Origin: Sanghuangporus weigelae
Lineage: Eukaryota > Basidiomycota > Agaricomycetes > Hymenochaetales > Hymenochaetaceae
DNA length: 64,000 bases
Assembly (NCBI GenBank): GCA_033182465.1
Contig: CP137325.1
Location: 1,736,001 to 1,800,000, forward strand
Reading direction: 5' to 3'
The notes under the pieces were generated by a model. The model did no database searches, was not told where the DNA came from, and worked only from the letters and a program-made list of their open reading frames with translations. Position numbers and translations under genes: made by a program. This document shows positions 22,909-35,600 of this stretch, one piece after another. Each line of letters begins with the position of its first letter. Positions within the stretch are counted from its first letter, which is position 1.

Positions 22909-25897
22909 ATGCTCGTGCCTGCTTTGGAAGATTGTGGACCTACTTCTATCCCGAAGGATATTCCTATCTCTCGGAATGCCGATGAAACCTCACCAGACCT
23001 CAACGTATACCATCATGCGAGAAGTGGGAGGAATGTGATAATTGGACCTATGCCTGTAAAGGCGTTTCTCGATGAGTTCCTTCCTCCTGCTCCCGTGGGA
23101 GAACCTATGCCTGAACCGGTGCGAGCGTTTGCAAAGGTGCCTCGAAAGCCAAAGAATGAGAAAGCCATCTACGATCCTCTGGTGCGTAGACATTTGCAAA
23201 TTTCCCCCGCGTAGCTAAAGCTTACTGGCTGTCAGATTGACGCGATCAATAGCGAAAAGCGCTGCCCGAGCGTAAGTTTCTGCAGCGCTGCGGACGTGCC
23301 CGAGGACCCTTCTTCGCCAAACTTCAGACCGAGTATATGCGGTTATACCCACAGGGATATGCAGCAACTGTCTCGAGAAACGGAAGGACCAAGCTTGGGT
23401 TTGGCCGAGACCTTTCTCATGGTTAAGAAGGGCCATGATCCGTTCTGCGATTCTCATACCCATTCCAAGTCCTCATACAAGAGTTTCTTCGCTTTTGAGA
23501 ATCGCGACTACGAAAAAGAGAAAGATGTCGATTCTGGGAGAAATGAGAAACGGAACCTCGGCCAATGCGTCGCTTACGCAGTTGAGGCGTGCTTGCGACA
23601 GCATCGCAAGTTTTACTTCTCAGTTTTGGTCATCGGTACTCATGCTCGGATTTTCCGATGGGATCGAGCTGGGGCGATTGTCACGAAGGCATTCGATTAT
23701 AGAAATCACCCGGAATTGTTATGCGAGTTTCTCTGGCGCTTCCATCTCGCTAATCCAGTCCAGCGTGGCTTCGATCCTACAGTCTCCGTCGCTTCACAAA
23801 CGGAAGAGGATCTGTTCAGGACGTTGATAAGGAAGCATGTCGCGTTGCAGCTGGGTATCAGCGAGGATGACTCCGAGAAGGTAGATAACGGTCTGAGACA
23901 GCATTACGAGAAGGGGAAAGTGATGAAAATCGAGGTCTACGAGCGAGGCCGGTCGACTCCCGACTTTTATCTCGTATCAGTATCCCTGACGTGTCCGAAG
24001 TCGGTGTCTGGCCATTCCACTCGTGCCTACTGGTCCATCAAACTTACTGGACAAAATGAAGGAATGTGCTGCTTTCTGAAAGATACATGGCGCCTGAATG
24101 GGGACGCTATGAAAAGCGAGGGTGGCATATATGAGGAGTTGGGAGACGTCGGGGTGGAAAACATATGTGACGTTGAATGTTATGGGGATGTCCCTGAGGT
24201 TTGTTTAGTCAATGAAATGACTGAGGTGTGTTCTCGGAAGACATGCATGGAACTATCAAATTGATTAATATACTCTAGGAGCGGAGCCTATGCAACGAAC
24301 TGAATGCTAGCAGCGATGTGGTTACGACTTTATCCAGACCGAGGGAAACCTCTGAAAGGAAGTCGCCTATCAATATGATCGACTCAGAAGAAATGACCAT
24401 TTCAGCACAACGAACAAGAACACAGGAATTCATTGATGCCGCTTGGGTCTGCAAGTGTCTACGAGAGGATCTAGCCTCGCATGTTTTCCGGCATACGCAC
24501 TCCCGCATGATCCTAAAGGAGGCTGGATACTCATTGAGAACGTTTACCGGATCACGGGAACTGTTTAGCGCGGCTAGAGATGCGCTGCAAGGTACCAATA
24601 TCGCTTCGATAAGCTTGCCAGTTACTGATGCATTTCAGCTCTCGACTCCGCGTACAGACGATGCCGGAGGGTCCGCCGCGATATCAGCTTGGACAATATT
24701 ATCCTTTATCGACTTGAACCGTCAGGACCACGGAAAGGTCTGCTTGTCGATTGGGAGTATTCAAGCGTAGTTGATTCATCCGGACGTGTCGCGGACAAAC
24801 TTCGTACCGTAAGCACATTTTTGTCGTTGAAACGACTTCCTTACTAGTATTTCTCGCAGGGGACGTGGGCATTCATGTCGGGAAATGCCTTATGTGGCCT
24901 AAAGAAATTTCGTCATGCGATTGAGGATGACCTAGAATCTTTATTCTATGTCGTTATGTATGGCAGTATCCGCTGGCTGCCTCATAATTACGTATCTCAG
25001 CTAGGTCGCTGGGTGCGTAGCTTCTTTTATGAAGCCCTGCCAGAAGGGATCGGTAAAACCATCGGCGGGACGGATAAACTTCTGCAAATATCTTTTGGTG
25101 GCTCAGAATTCTTCGATAAATTCTCGTTTGAAAATCGCTTCGTTCAGGACTGGTTCTGGGTTGCTTACAAACTGCTAAGGACGACCTCCCTTGCTTCCAA
25201 GGACGTTGGCGGGAAATGTCTATTGACAACGGAAAAGATGCAAGAACTATTCACAGTCGTGTGCGAGGACCTGGCTAGAACTGACGATACGAACATCGAC
25301 CGAACTGAGCATGAGCTTGAAGGCTTTGCCGGTGCGACTCCGCGCATCCAAGGCACCCATATTTCTCTGTTCATTGCAGCCAGAAATTTCCGGCTCACCC
25401 ACACGGAACCGGAATTTCTCGGGAAGCGATCATTGGATGAGGAATTTGAAGATGAAGATGGCATCGAGAATGATAGTAGTGAAGTGCAGGTCTCACCGAC
25501 ACGAGACGTAAAACGTCGGCGGTTGGTTTGTCAGGATAATGATGACAATGTGAATGGCAAAAGAGGAAAAGACGAACAACCAAATTCGAAACGTCTTAGG
25601 GACAAGCGCAGAACAAGAAACGAAAGATCCAGGAAGACGAATACGAGCAGGAGTGGTTCGGATTCGGACGATTCTCGCCGGTCAGGTGGACGGATTCGCT
25701 CTTTATCCAGTCAAGGGCCGAGGAGAAGCCCACGACTCAAGGCAAAATTTGATTTGTCTAAGCGTGCACGACCCGTCCTCGGGCGTGGCGATGATATCGT
25801 GCCTAACAAAAAAATGAATCACAAACGGCCAAACACGAATCAGCTTGGAGATAAGGTCAAAACAAGAAACCGACTAGCCGGGAACTCTCCCTCTTGA
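22909..25897 (+). CDS. FK3: FunK1-type kinase with altered HRD motif
   Basis: Exons 22909-23181, 23236-24225, 24279-24591, 24639-24808 and 24860-25897 (927 aa from the first in-frame ATG). Motifs: GRNVIIGPMPVKAFLDEFLP, FLKDTWR, GLLVDWEYS, GTWAFMSG, DDLESLFYVVMYGSIRWLP; the tail has KRRRL and RRSPRLKAK. Two oddities. The reading frame is open 5' of 22909 only back to a stop at 22831 and has no upstream ATG, so the N-terminal stretch that sister copy FK6 has is missing. The catalytic loop reads RRDISLDN, because the histidine codon is CGC at 24674-24676 where FK6 has CAC. The catalytic Asp and Asn remain, so activity is uncertain rather than excluded. There is no E-box of the family type upstream; TGACGTGA at about 22608 is the nearest match. 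Confidence 0.85.
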
Positions 25898-26725
25898 CTC
25901 GGGTATTGTCAGTTCTCGTCGATCGACTAGATGCTCTTCGTTGATACAACGAAAGAGGAGAAGTACGCGACTGGAAGCCAAGCGCGGCTCAACCTAGTTG
26001 TAATGCCTAACGTCTTTCGGTTATTAGATATGGTCTTTAAAGTCATCCGCGTTAGATTCATGACCTTTGTTCTTCCTGTCTTTGAGAAATTCTTTGCCTT
26101 TCTGTTATCCACTTTTGTTGTAGTTATGCGAATGCGTTTGGTTTCCCCGAAGATGACACTACCGAAAGCCCGTAATGCCTGATTCTCTGTCGAGGGCATC
26201 GTGCTTGAAACTGGATTAGAGGCAAAAATAATCTTGCAAGATTCAAACTGACCAAAAAGTATAGAGAAATATCAATATTAGTTGGTGGGCCCCCCAGCCA
26301 ACACTGTCGGTAGAGCTCTGACCAATATCCAGACATATAACGGCCATTTTGACGGCCAATGCCCAGGTAGATCCGGTCAAATCGGTTCCAAATTCGGTCT
26401 AATGCCTGGCTAACTTAGGGTTGGGCCGGACGATCTACGTCTATGCCGGTCAGCATCTGGTCGGAGAATGATTTATCAGCTTATATAACAACTTGACCTG
26501 TTTATGTGAGGCACGCGTATTATCAAAGCCACCATGGTTTGCAAAAGCTTATCGAAAGAAATACATTGATACATTTGTAGAAAGATTAGATTGCCTCCTG
26601 TTACGTCTGTGCTGATTTAAGTATCCTCGTGTTGTTTAATCGGAAGGGAATAATCGATGCAAATGTCATCCAGATAATACATGATTTCGAAAAGAAATAC
26701 TGTAAAATCCGAGAGCAACGTCACA
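25898..26725. other. Intergenic spacer, no gene recognised
   Basis: Between the FK3 stop and the FK4 promoter. Short open frames on both strands at 25927-26199 are hydrophobic or basic and have no family resemblance that I can see. Confidence 0.35.
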
Positions 26726-26733
26726 TCACATGA
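26726..26733 (+). promoter_or_regulatory. E-box variant TCACATGA upstream of FK4
   Basis: Sense context ATCACATGACC, 104 bp before the FK4 ATG; CACATG variant of the family site. Confidence 0.5.
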
Positions 26734-26836
26734 CCAATAAACTCGAATCATTCATTCACGACCACCGCGGCCGTCTTTCAACTACTACTAGTTCTACTAC
26801 TTCTGACGTCGTCCCACTGAGCTCTTTACTTACGAT

Positions 26837-28851
26837 ATGTTGGCGCATGAACCCGGTTCGGCAGTATTACTACCGCGTGCCGACCGTTCTTTGTCTCTGG
26901 CCTGTTCCAAATCGAACGATTCGGGGTGGCTCAAGTCACCACTCGAGGCAAAGGACCGTCCGTGTTTCCGTCGTCAACATCAGCATTTCTTCTCCACCAT
27001 CGACTCTACTGATGCTATGTTGGTTGATGTGCCTATGAACAAACATTGCATGACCTCATCTGTATGCGAGCCTCTCCGGGGAAGGACGGCCGTCCCAAAG
27101 GATATTCCCATTTGCGGAACGACGAACGAAATCTCGCGACACACTCAATCAGAGTTCAACTTTTACCGCCATGCAAGAAGCGGGAGGAAAGTGATAATTG
27201 GGCCTATGCCTGCGAAAGCATTCCTTGACGAGTTGCATTTGCTAAAGTACCTCGAAACCCGAGGAATGAAAAGGCCGTCTACGATCCTCTGGTGCGTAGT
27301 CATTCAAGGCTTCTTCTCTATATTATCTATGTTTACTTGGTCTCAGATAGAGGCGATCGACAGGGGCAATCGTTGCCCAAGCGTAAGGTTCTGCAACTCC
27401 TCTGATGCACCCGAAGATTCTTCCTCGCTGGACTTCAAGCCTAGTGTATGTGGTTATTCCTACAGCGACATGAACCTCGTCACGCGGGAAGTGGAGCAAC
27501 CTAACTTGGGTTTGACGGATACTTTTTTTGTGGTCAAGAAGGGCCATGATCCGTTCTGCGATTCTCACACCTATTCCGAATCCTCGTACAAGAGTTTCTT
27601 CGCTTTTGAGAATCGCGACTACGAAAAGGAGAAGGATGTCGATTCTGGGAGAAGTGAGAAACGGAATCTTGGCCAATGTGTCTCTGATGCAGTCGAGGCG
27701 TGCTTGCGACAGCATCGCGTGTTCTACTTCTCAGTCTTGGTGATCGGCACCCGTGCTCGGATTTTCCGATGGGATCGAGCTGGGGCGATTGTCACGAGAG
27801 CATTCGATTATAGAGATCACCCGGAATTGTTATGCGAGTTTCTCTGGCGCTTCCATCTCGCTGATCCAGTCCAGCGTGGCTTCGATCCTACAGTCTCCGT
27901 CGCTTCACAAACGGAAGAGGATCTGTTCAGGACGTTGATAAGGAAGCACGTCGCATTACAGCTGGGTATCAGCAAGGATGACTCCGAGAAGGTAGACAAT
28001 GGCTTGAGACAGCACTACGAGAAGGGGAAAGTGATGAAAATCGAGGTCTACGAGCGAGGCCGGTCGACTCCCGACTTTTATCTCGTATCAGTACCCCTGA
28101 CATGTCCAAAATCGGTGTCTGGCCATTCCACTCGTGCCTACTGGTCCATCAAACTTACTGGACAAAATGAAGGCATGTGCTGCTTTCTGAAAGATACATG
28201 GCGCCTGAATGGGGACGCTACGAAAAGCGAGGGTGACATATACGAGGAGTTGGGAGACGTCGGGGTGGAAAATATATGTGACGTTGAATGTTATGGGGAT
28301 GTTCCGGATGTATATACTCTAAGGTGGAGCCAATCCGACGAATTGAACGCTTGCTGTGGTGTGGTTACGACTTTATCCAGTCCGAGGGAAACCTCTGAGA
28401 GGAAGTCGCCTACCAGTATGGTCGACTCAGAGTCAGCGACCGTCTCGTCACAACGAACGAGAACACAAGAATTTATTGATGCTGCTTGGGTCTGTAAATG
28501 TCTACGAAAGAATCTAGACACGCGCGTTTTCCGGCATACGCATTGCCGCGTCGTCTTGAAGCAGGCTGGATACTCGTTGAGAACATTGACTGGGTCACGA
28601 GAGTTGTTCGGTGCGACAAGGGATGCTCTGCAAGGTATATTCTCTTCTCCGTGATCTTCTTGCTTGCTAATGTGCTCTCAGCTCTCGACTCCGCGTACAA
28701 GCGATGCCGAAGGGTCCACCGCGACATCAGCTTGGACAATATCATCCTGTATCGATCTGAACCGTCAGGGCCTAGGAGAGGTCTCCTTGTCGATTGGAAG
28801 TTTTCCAGCGTGGTTGATCTGACAGGGAAGGTCGCAGATGACCAAGATTAA
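26837..28851 (+). pseudogene. FK4: truncated FunK1-type kinase copy
   Basis: The start MLAHEPGSAVLLP matches FK6. Compared with FK6, a 46-nt deletion near 27233 removes most of the FLDEFLPP...GAF segment and shifts the frame. The shifted frame then reads on through intron 1 into exon 2, so one open frame runs 26837-28654. Exon 2 and exon 3 are also fused without the usual intron (PDVYTLRWSQS, about 28305). Exon 2 is almost identical to FK6. Exon 4 keeps HRDISLDN but has DWKFS, and stops after VADDQD at 28851. The whole C-lobe exon is missing; the sequence jumps into an antisense KB-type fragment. A truncated protein without C-lobe is not expected to work as a kinase. Confidence 0.85.
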
Positions 28852-28906
28852 TACAGATCGTCAGTCGCAAGCCATAAACTCTCCCGGAGTTTCCACCAAT
28901 ATACGT
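28848..28906 (-). pseudogene. Orphan C-terminal fragment of a KB-type kinase
   Basis: Minus-strand reading gives FWDVYWWKLRESLWLATDDLY then a stop at 28848-28850, matching the last residues of the fragment at 35891 (FWDIYWWKLRERLWFAADDLY) and of KB1 (FWDIYWWKAREKLW). Only about 20 codons remain. It abuts the truncated end of FK4 tail to tail, as the longer fragment does behind FK6. Confidence 0.7.
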
Positions 28907-29204
28907 CCCAGAACTTTGAGAAACGGTGACATGACGCTCCGAAACTGTAAATCTTCTCCGCAGTATTCAGAACAAAATTTACATGATTCAATTCGTACTG
29001 ACTAGCGTACAGTATATCTGATGATATTTTTCTTCATTCATTATAAATTTGAAATGCCATCACAGTCGTCATATTCGATCTCAGATATCCGTTCAGGTTT
29101 ACAGTTTCTTTCACTTCTCTCTGTGCACTATGGCAGTCAGTCAACTGAATTTGCGGATGGTAATAAAGTAACAACAACTCGGTATCGTGACGCTCTTGCG
29201 CAGA

Positions 29205-29212
29205 TCATGTGA
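29205..29212 (+). promoter_or_regulatory. E-box variant TCATGTGA upstream of FK5
   Basis: Sense context ATCATGTGACC, 124 bp before the FK5 ATG. Confidence 0.45.
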
Positions 29213-29335
29213 CCGCGAATTCAAACTTCGAACGCGTTCAGACTCAGAGCCACGGTCTCCTTGACATACTTCTAACCACAACACCTTTTGGCACACCTTC
29301 TTTTCTAAAAATCGAAATCCCTGGAACTCGGTCCT

Positions 29336-32300
29336 ATGGCTGCATCCGAAGCTATCACAGAACCGCTTAATACTGATGACATTCTACCTTTCTCGTTACA
29401 ATCTGGCTCGGACGATCCTGCACGTTACAGGACACCGAGTCCTTCTGGCTCTTTGGGAAAACGCTATGGAAAAATAGCATCTCGAATAAGGACCCCACAA
29501 CACAAGAAAGTGACTATCGCGAAGGATAATCCTATTGCACACAAACGCGATGGCCTTCACGATTCTTTCCAGGCGAACAAGTCAGAGGACTTAGCCTCCA
29601 GCCACGAGGCTGAAGGTCGCAAAGTGTTGATTGGTCCAATGCCAGCGAAGGAATTCATTGATGAGTTTCTTCCTCCTGTAACTGAACAAATGCCCGATCC
29701 CTCGGGAGCGTTTGACAAGGTGCCTGCGAGCGTGAAGGACGAGAAGGATATTTATGATCCATTGGTTAGTGTCTCGATTCTTATTTGCATCAGTTATATC
29801 TGAAGAAATATCAGACAAAAGCAATCAATGAGCATGGGCGTTGCCCGAGCGTGCAGTTCTGCATTACAGCGGACATAGCTGAAAAGGGGAAATCCGGGCG
29901 CGGTGCCCTGAAACCAGATGTCTGCGGATACACCCGCAAGGACGCGAAACGCATGAAACGCAAGAAACGCAAGGCGAAAGGAAAGAAAAGGCATCGCTCT
30001 AACAAAACTGCGGTTAAATATGAATCAAACTTGGGCCTCAGTGAGCTCTTCGTCGAGATCAAACGGCATCATGATCCGATTTGCGAGCATGATTCACATG
30101 ATGAGGAGAACAGAAAGCTATCAAAAAGCTTCTTTGCATGTGATAACCACTTGGACGGTAATAATCAAAACCCTCACAATGATCCTGCTAGTGCACAGGA
30201 GGAGAGACGTAACTTCGGCCAAAATGTTGCCTACGCGTCCGAGAACTGTGCGCGTCAACATCGGATGTTTTCATTTTCAGTCATGGTAATCGGCACCCGC
30301 GCTCGCTTTTTCAGATGGGATAGAGCTGGCGCGATCGTCACAGAGGCATTCGATTACAAGGAATACCCAGAGCTGTTATGCGAGTTTCTTTGGCGCTTTC
30401 ATCTCGCCAATCCTGTGCAACGTGGTTTTGACCCCACTGTCACCACCGCTTCGAAGGCAGAAGAGAAACTCTTTAAGAAGCTTATCAGGGAGCACGTTGG
30501 TTTACAGCTAGGTATCAGCGATGCCAAGTCAAAAAAGCTGGACGAGGGCCTCAAGCAGCATTACGAGCCGGATAAAGTGACGAAAGTCGAGGTCTACAAA
30601 CGAGGCCAGTCAACACCCGACTTCTATCTTGTTTCGGTGCCGCAGAAGTCTCCGTTGTCAGCAGCTGGTGAATCTACCCGTGCTTATTGGGCAGTGAAAC
30701 TGCAAGGTCAAAACAAAGGAGTCGTCAAATTCCTCAAAGATGGATGGCGCATTACCGTAGATGGTGCCGCACTAGAAGGTGATGTTTATGACGAAATGAT
30801 GAGGGAGGAGGTCGATAACATTTGTGACCTGGAAAGCTATGGCGACGTGCCGGAATTCGAGGTACGATTGGATGTTGCAAATTGAGTATTTCATCTGACC
30901 AGAAACATAATAGCAAGAAGCAAGTGATACAGAACAGGAGCTCTCTGATGAAGAGCTGCTCGCTGGGGATCGACCTGATTCTAATGACGTGATTGGAATG
31001 GGCCCCAATTCATATGCAGCCCAATCAACTAAAACAAACGAGTTTATCAATGCCGAGTGGGCATGCGATTGTCTGCAAAAGGACCTGGGGATGCGCATAG
31101 TCAAGCGTATCCACTACCGGATCGTTTTAAAGCAGGCTGGGTACACACTAAAGACATTCACGGGCTCGCGGGAGTTATTTGGCGCAGTCAAGAACGTGCT
31201 CAAAGGTATTATATTAATATTCATTTCATTACCAATGCCTAAATATATTGTAGCTCTCGATTCAGCTTACAAGAGATGCCGAAGGATACATCGAGATGTC
31301 AGTCTCGAGAATATCATCCTTTACAGAGACGTGCCTGCAGGATGCCGAAGAGGGCTTCTGATCGACTGGGCATCTTCGACGGTGGAAGATAGACCGATTG
31401 CACCAATGACATATTTTCGGACAGTAAGTTGGCCTTTTTGTTTCTTTTCTTTATTGACGCAAATTCATGTACGTGATTCAGGCATCGTGGGCATTCGTTT
31501 CCGGAAGAATCCTTAATGGAAATGGATTCGAGCTGCAAACTAAGGAGGATGATATGGAGTCCTTATTTTACGTCGTTATGTACAGCAGTCTTCGTTGGTT
31601 GCCTCATAACGATGTTTCGAACCTGGGGACTTGGATGTATGCTTTCTTCGACGAAACCGAAAGGGATGAGAATGGGCGAGAACATGGTGGAAAATCTAAA
31701 CTCCTGCACCAATCAAGCTCCGGGTCACATTTCTTCAAAAAGTTCTTCTTCAATAATGGCTTTATTCAGATGTGGCTAAAGGCTGGCTACAACTACTTGG
31801 AGACGATTTACAAGTCATTGGATTTAGGAAAGTGGACAATGGACAATCTTGAAGAGATAACCAACGTTGCATACGAAGGCCTCTGCCAGCAAGAAGGGAC
31901 GCTCAACGATAGATTTGAGCATTGTGTCTCGGACTATTTTATTGAGTCCAAGGCCAAGGACGTGCCCCGAGGCACGCATACTTCGCGATCTCATAATATT
32001 GACCGGGGATCGCAACAACCTGCAGACAGGGGACCTTCAGGCAATGCCGTCAAGCGGCAAATGGATTTGCAGGGGCCAGCTACAAAACGAAGACGCCTTG
32101 ACCCCGAGGGTCGGCAAGACTTGTTTCCGGATGCACCAGATGACCGCCAACGAGGAACATCAGCTTACAAGGAATCTAGCTCGCGGAGAAGATGTCGTGA
32201 TGATTTATCATCTGTCGATCCCGAAAGCTCTGGCCGGACCCAACTGAAGACTCGTCGGCAAGAGACAAGAGGCAGGGCTTCATCAGGTCACCATCCCGGG

Positions 32301-32360
32301 GCCAGAAGGAGCCGTCGATTAGCGGGAAAGGGCGTCGGTCAGGATATTGAAGAATCCTAG
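29336..32360 (+). CDS. FK5: FunK1-type kinase with altered DWEFS motif
   Basis: Exons 29336-29764, 29815-30861, 30914-31205, 31254-31423 and 31482-32360 (938 aa). Motifs: GRKVLIGPMPAKEFIDEFLP, a long lysine/arginine-rich insert KRMKRKKRKAKGKKRH after VCGYTRKD, RARFFRWDRAGAIVTEAFDY, FLKDGWR, IHRDVSLENIILYR, then DWASS where sisters have DWEFS, and ASWAFVSG where they have GTWAFMSG. The C-lobe has DDMESLFYVVMYSSLRWLP; the tail has KRRRLDPEG and RRSRRLAGK. The catalytic Asp, Asn and the metal-binding Asp are all kept, but two hallmark residues after the metal-binding Asp are changed, so activation-segment function may differ. An E-box variant lies 124 bp upstream. Confidence 0.9.
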
Positions 32361-32525
32361 TTTCACAGGGCATCAATCAAGATGCAGCAGCGATCAATGG
32401 ACTTGTACAGATCTGGAGTGTCTTCTACTGCATGTATCCATGACTATTAGTACAATACAGCACAGATGAATAAAATGACGTTACTGTAAATGTGACTAGT
32501 ACCTACCGTAATGCGAGCGGTCACA

Positions 32526-32533
32526 GCACATGA
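32526..32533 (+). promoter_or_regulatory. E-box variant GCACATGA upstream of FK6
   Basis: Sense context AGCACATGACC, 88 bp before the preferred FK6 ATG; same CACATGACC core as FK4. Confidence 0.45.
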
Positions 32534-32620
32534 CCTGCAGGTTTGTATATACCACACCCCGCGCCTACCATTGCTCGTCACCATCTTACAGCCACCACCA
32601 GACGTCTCTTTATTTGCGAT

Positions 32621-35600
32621 ATGTTGGTGCATGAAGTCAGCCCAGCAGTAATACTACCAGAGAGTGACTTCTCTTCGTCGATGACCTTTTCCAAATCGAA
32701 CGATCCGGCGTGGCTCACTACACCATTTTTGCACCAAGAGGACGATGCGGTTTTTCGTCATCAAGACGAGCATTTCTCAAGCAATTCAAGCTCCACCCAT
32801 TCTTCACAGCATGATGCTTCTCTAGATCAGCAGTGTGTGTCCCTGTCTTCTTATGCGTTGCGGACAACTATGTCCATTCCGAAGGATATCGCTATCTCCC
32901 GGACGATCAATGAAACCTCACGAGAGACTCAATCAGACTTTACTCTGTATCGTCACGCAAGAGATGGGAGGAAAGTGATAATTGGACCTATGCCTGTGAA
33001 AGTGTTTCTCGATGAGTTCCTTTCTCCCGTGCCAAATGGAGAGCCGATGCCTAAACCGGCGGGAGCATTTGCAAAGGTACCTCGAAATGCGAAGAATGAG
33101 AAGGCCATCTCCGATCCTTTGGTGTGTAGATATTTGCAGATCTCTCCCTACATCGTCGAAGCTTACTGGATTTCAGATCGAGTCGATCAATAGTGGGCGC
33201 TGCCCGAGCGTAAGCTTCTGCAACACTGCGGACGTGCCTGAAGACCCTTCCTCGTCAAACTTCGGTATATGTGGTTATGCCCACAGGGATATGCAGCAAC
33301 TGTCTCGAGAAATGGAAGGACCGAACCTGGGTTTGGCCGAAACCTTTTTCGTAGTTAAGAAGGGCCATGATCCGTTCTGCGATTCTCACACCCATTCCAA
33401 GTCCTCATACAAGAGTTTCTTCGCTTTTGAGAATCGCGACTACGAAAAGGAGAAGGATATCGATTCTGGGAGAAGTGAGAAATGGAATCTTGGCGAATGC
33501 GTCTCTCATGCAGTCGAGGCGTGCTTGCGACAACATCGCGTGTTTTACTTCTCAGTCTTAGTGATCGGCACCCGTGCTCGGATTTTCCGATGGGATCGAG
33601 CTGGGGCGATTGTCACGAGAGCATTCGATTATAGAGATCACCCGGAATTGTTATGCGAGTTTCTCTGGCGCTTCCATCTCGCTAATCCAGTCCAGCGTGG
33701 CTTCGATCCTACAGTCTCCGTCGCTTCACAAACGGAAGAGGATCTGTTCAGGACGTTGATAAGGAAGCACGTCGCATTACAGCTGGGTATCAGCAAGGAT
33801 GACTCCGAGAAGGTAGACAATGGCTTGAGACAGCACTACGAGAAGGGGAAAGTGATGAAAATCGAGGTCTACGAGCGAGGCCGGTCGACTCCCGACTTCT
33901 ATCTCGTATCAGTACCCCTGACGTGTCCGAAATCGGTATCTGGCCATTCCACTCGTGCCTACTGGTCCATCAAACTTACTGGACAAAATGAAGGCATGTG
34001 CTGCTTTCTGAAAGATACATGGCGCCTGAATGGGGACGCTATGAAAAGCGAGGGTGACATATACGAGGAGTTGGGAGACGTCGGGGTGGAAAACATATGT
34101 GACGTTGAATGTTATGGGGATGTTCCGGAGGATTGTTTAGTCGATGAAATGACTGAGGTGTGTTCCCAGAGACATGCATGGAACTATCAAACTGATGTGA
34201 ATACTCTAGGAGTGGAGCCAATCCGACGAACTGAACGCTTGCTGTGGTGTGGTTACGACTTTATCCAGTCCGAGGGAAACCTCTGAGAGGAAGTCGCCTA
34301 CCAGTATGGTCGACTCAGAGTCAGCGACCGTCTCGTCACAACGAACGAGAACACAAGAATTTATTGATGCTGCTTGGGTCTGTAAATGTCTGCGAAAGAA
34401 TCTAGACACGCGCGTTTTCAGGCATACGCATTGCCGCGTCGTCCTGAAGCAGGCTGGATACTCGTTGAGAACATTGACTGGGTCACGAGAGTTGTTCGGT
34501 GCGACAAGGGATGCTCTGCAAGGTATATTCTCTTCTCCGTGATCTTCTTGCTTGCTAATGTGCTCTCAGCTCTCGACTCCGCGTACAAGCGATGCCGAAG
34601 GGTCCACCGCGACATCAGCTTGGACAATATCATCCTTTATCGATCTGAACCGTCAGGGCCTAGGAGAGGTCTCCTTGTCGATTGGGAGTTTTCAAGCGTA
34701 GTTGATTCGTCAGGACGAGCTGTGGATGATCTTCGTTCGGTATGCACTTTCCTGTCATCATATTGGCTTTCTAACAAGTGTTTACTTCAGGGGACGTGGG
34801 CATTTATGTCGGGCGACGCCTTGTACGATCCTGAAGGCTTCCACCATACGATTGAGGATGACCTGGAGTCCCTGTTTTATGTCGTTATGTACGGCAGCGT
34901 TCGTTGGCTGCCTCATAATTATGTGTCTCGTTTAGGTCGATGGGTGCGCGGCTTCTTTGATGAAACGCTTCCGGAAGGAATTGGCCAAACTATAGGCGGG
35001 AGGGACAAACTTCTTCAAATTGCTTCCGACGGCTCAGAATTTCTCAATCTGTTTTTGTTTGAGAATCGGTTCATTCAGAACTGGTTCCGGGTCGGCTACA
35101 GATTGCTGGGAACGACTTCTCATTCTTCCAGGAAGGCTGGCCAGACATGTCTATGGACAACTGAAGAACTGCAGAGACTATTGACGATCGTCTATGAAGA
35201 TCTGGCGGAGACGGACGATACGAACTGCGACCGAACTGAGCATGAGCTTGAAGGTTATGCCGGTGCCAATTCGTGCAGCCAAGATACCCACATTTCTTTG
35301 TTCGCCGCAGCCAGGAACTTCCGCCTTAGTCACAAGGAGCCAGAATCACTCGGGAAGCGATCTTCGGATGAGGCATTTGAAGATGAAGATGGTATCGAAT
35401 ATGATAGCAGTGAGCTGCAGGTCTCACCGAGACATGACGAAAAACGTCGGCGGCTTGTCCGTGAGGATGATGACGACAATGTGAATGGTACAACAGGGAA
35501 AGATCAACAACCAAATACGAAATGCCTTAGGGACAGGCGCAGAGCAAGAAGCAAAAGATCCGGGAATACGAACACGAGCAGGAGTGGTTCGGATTCTGAC

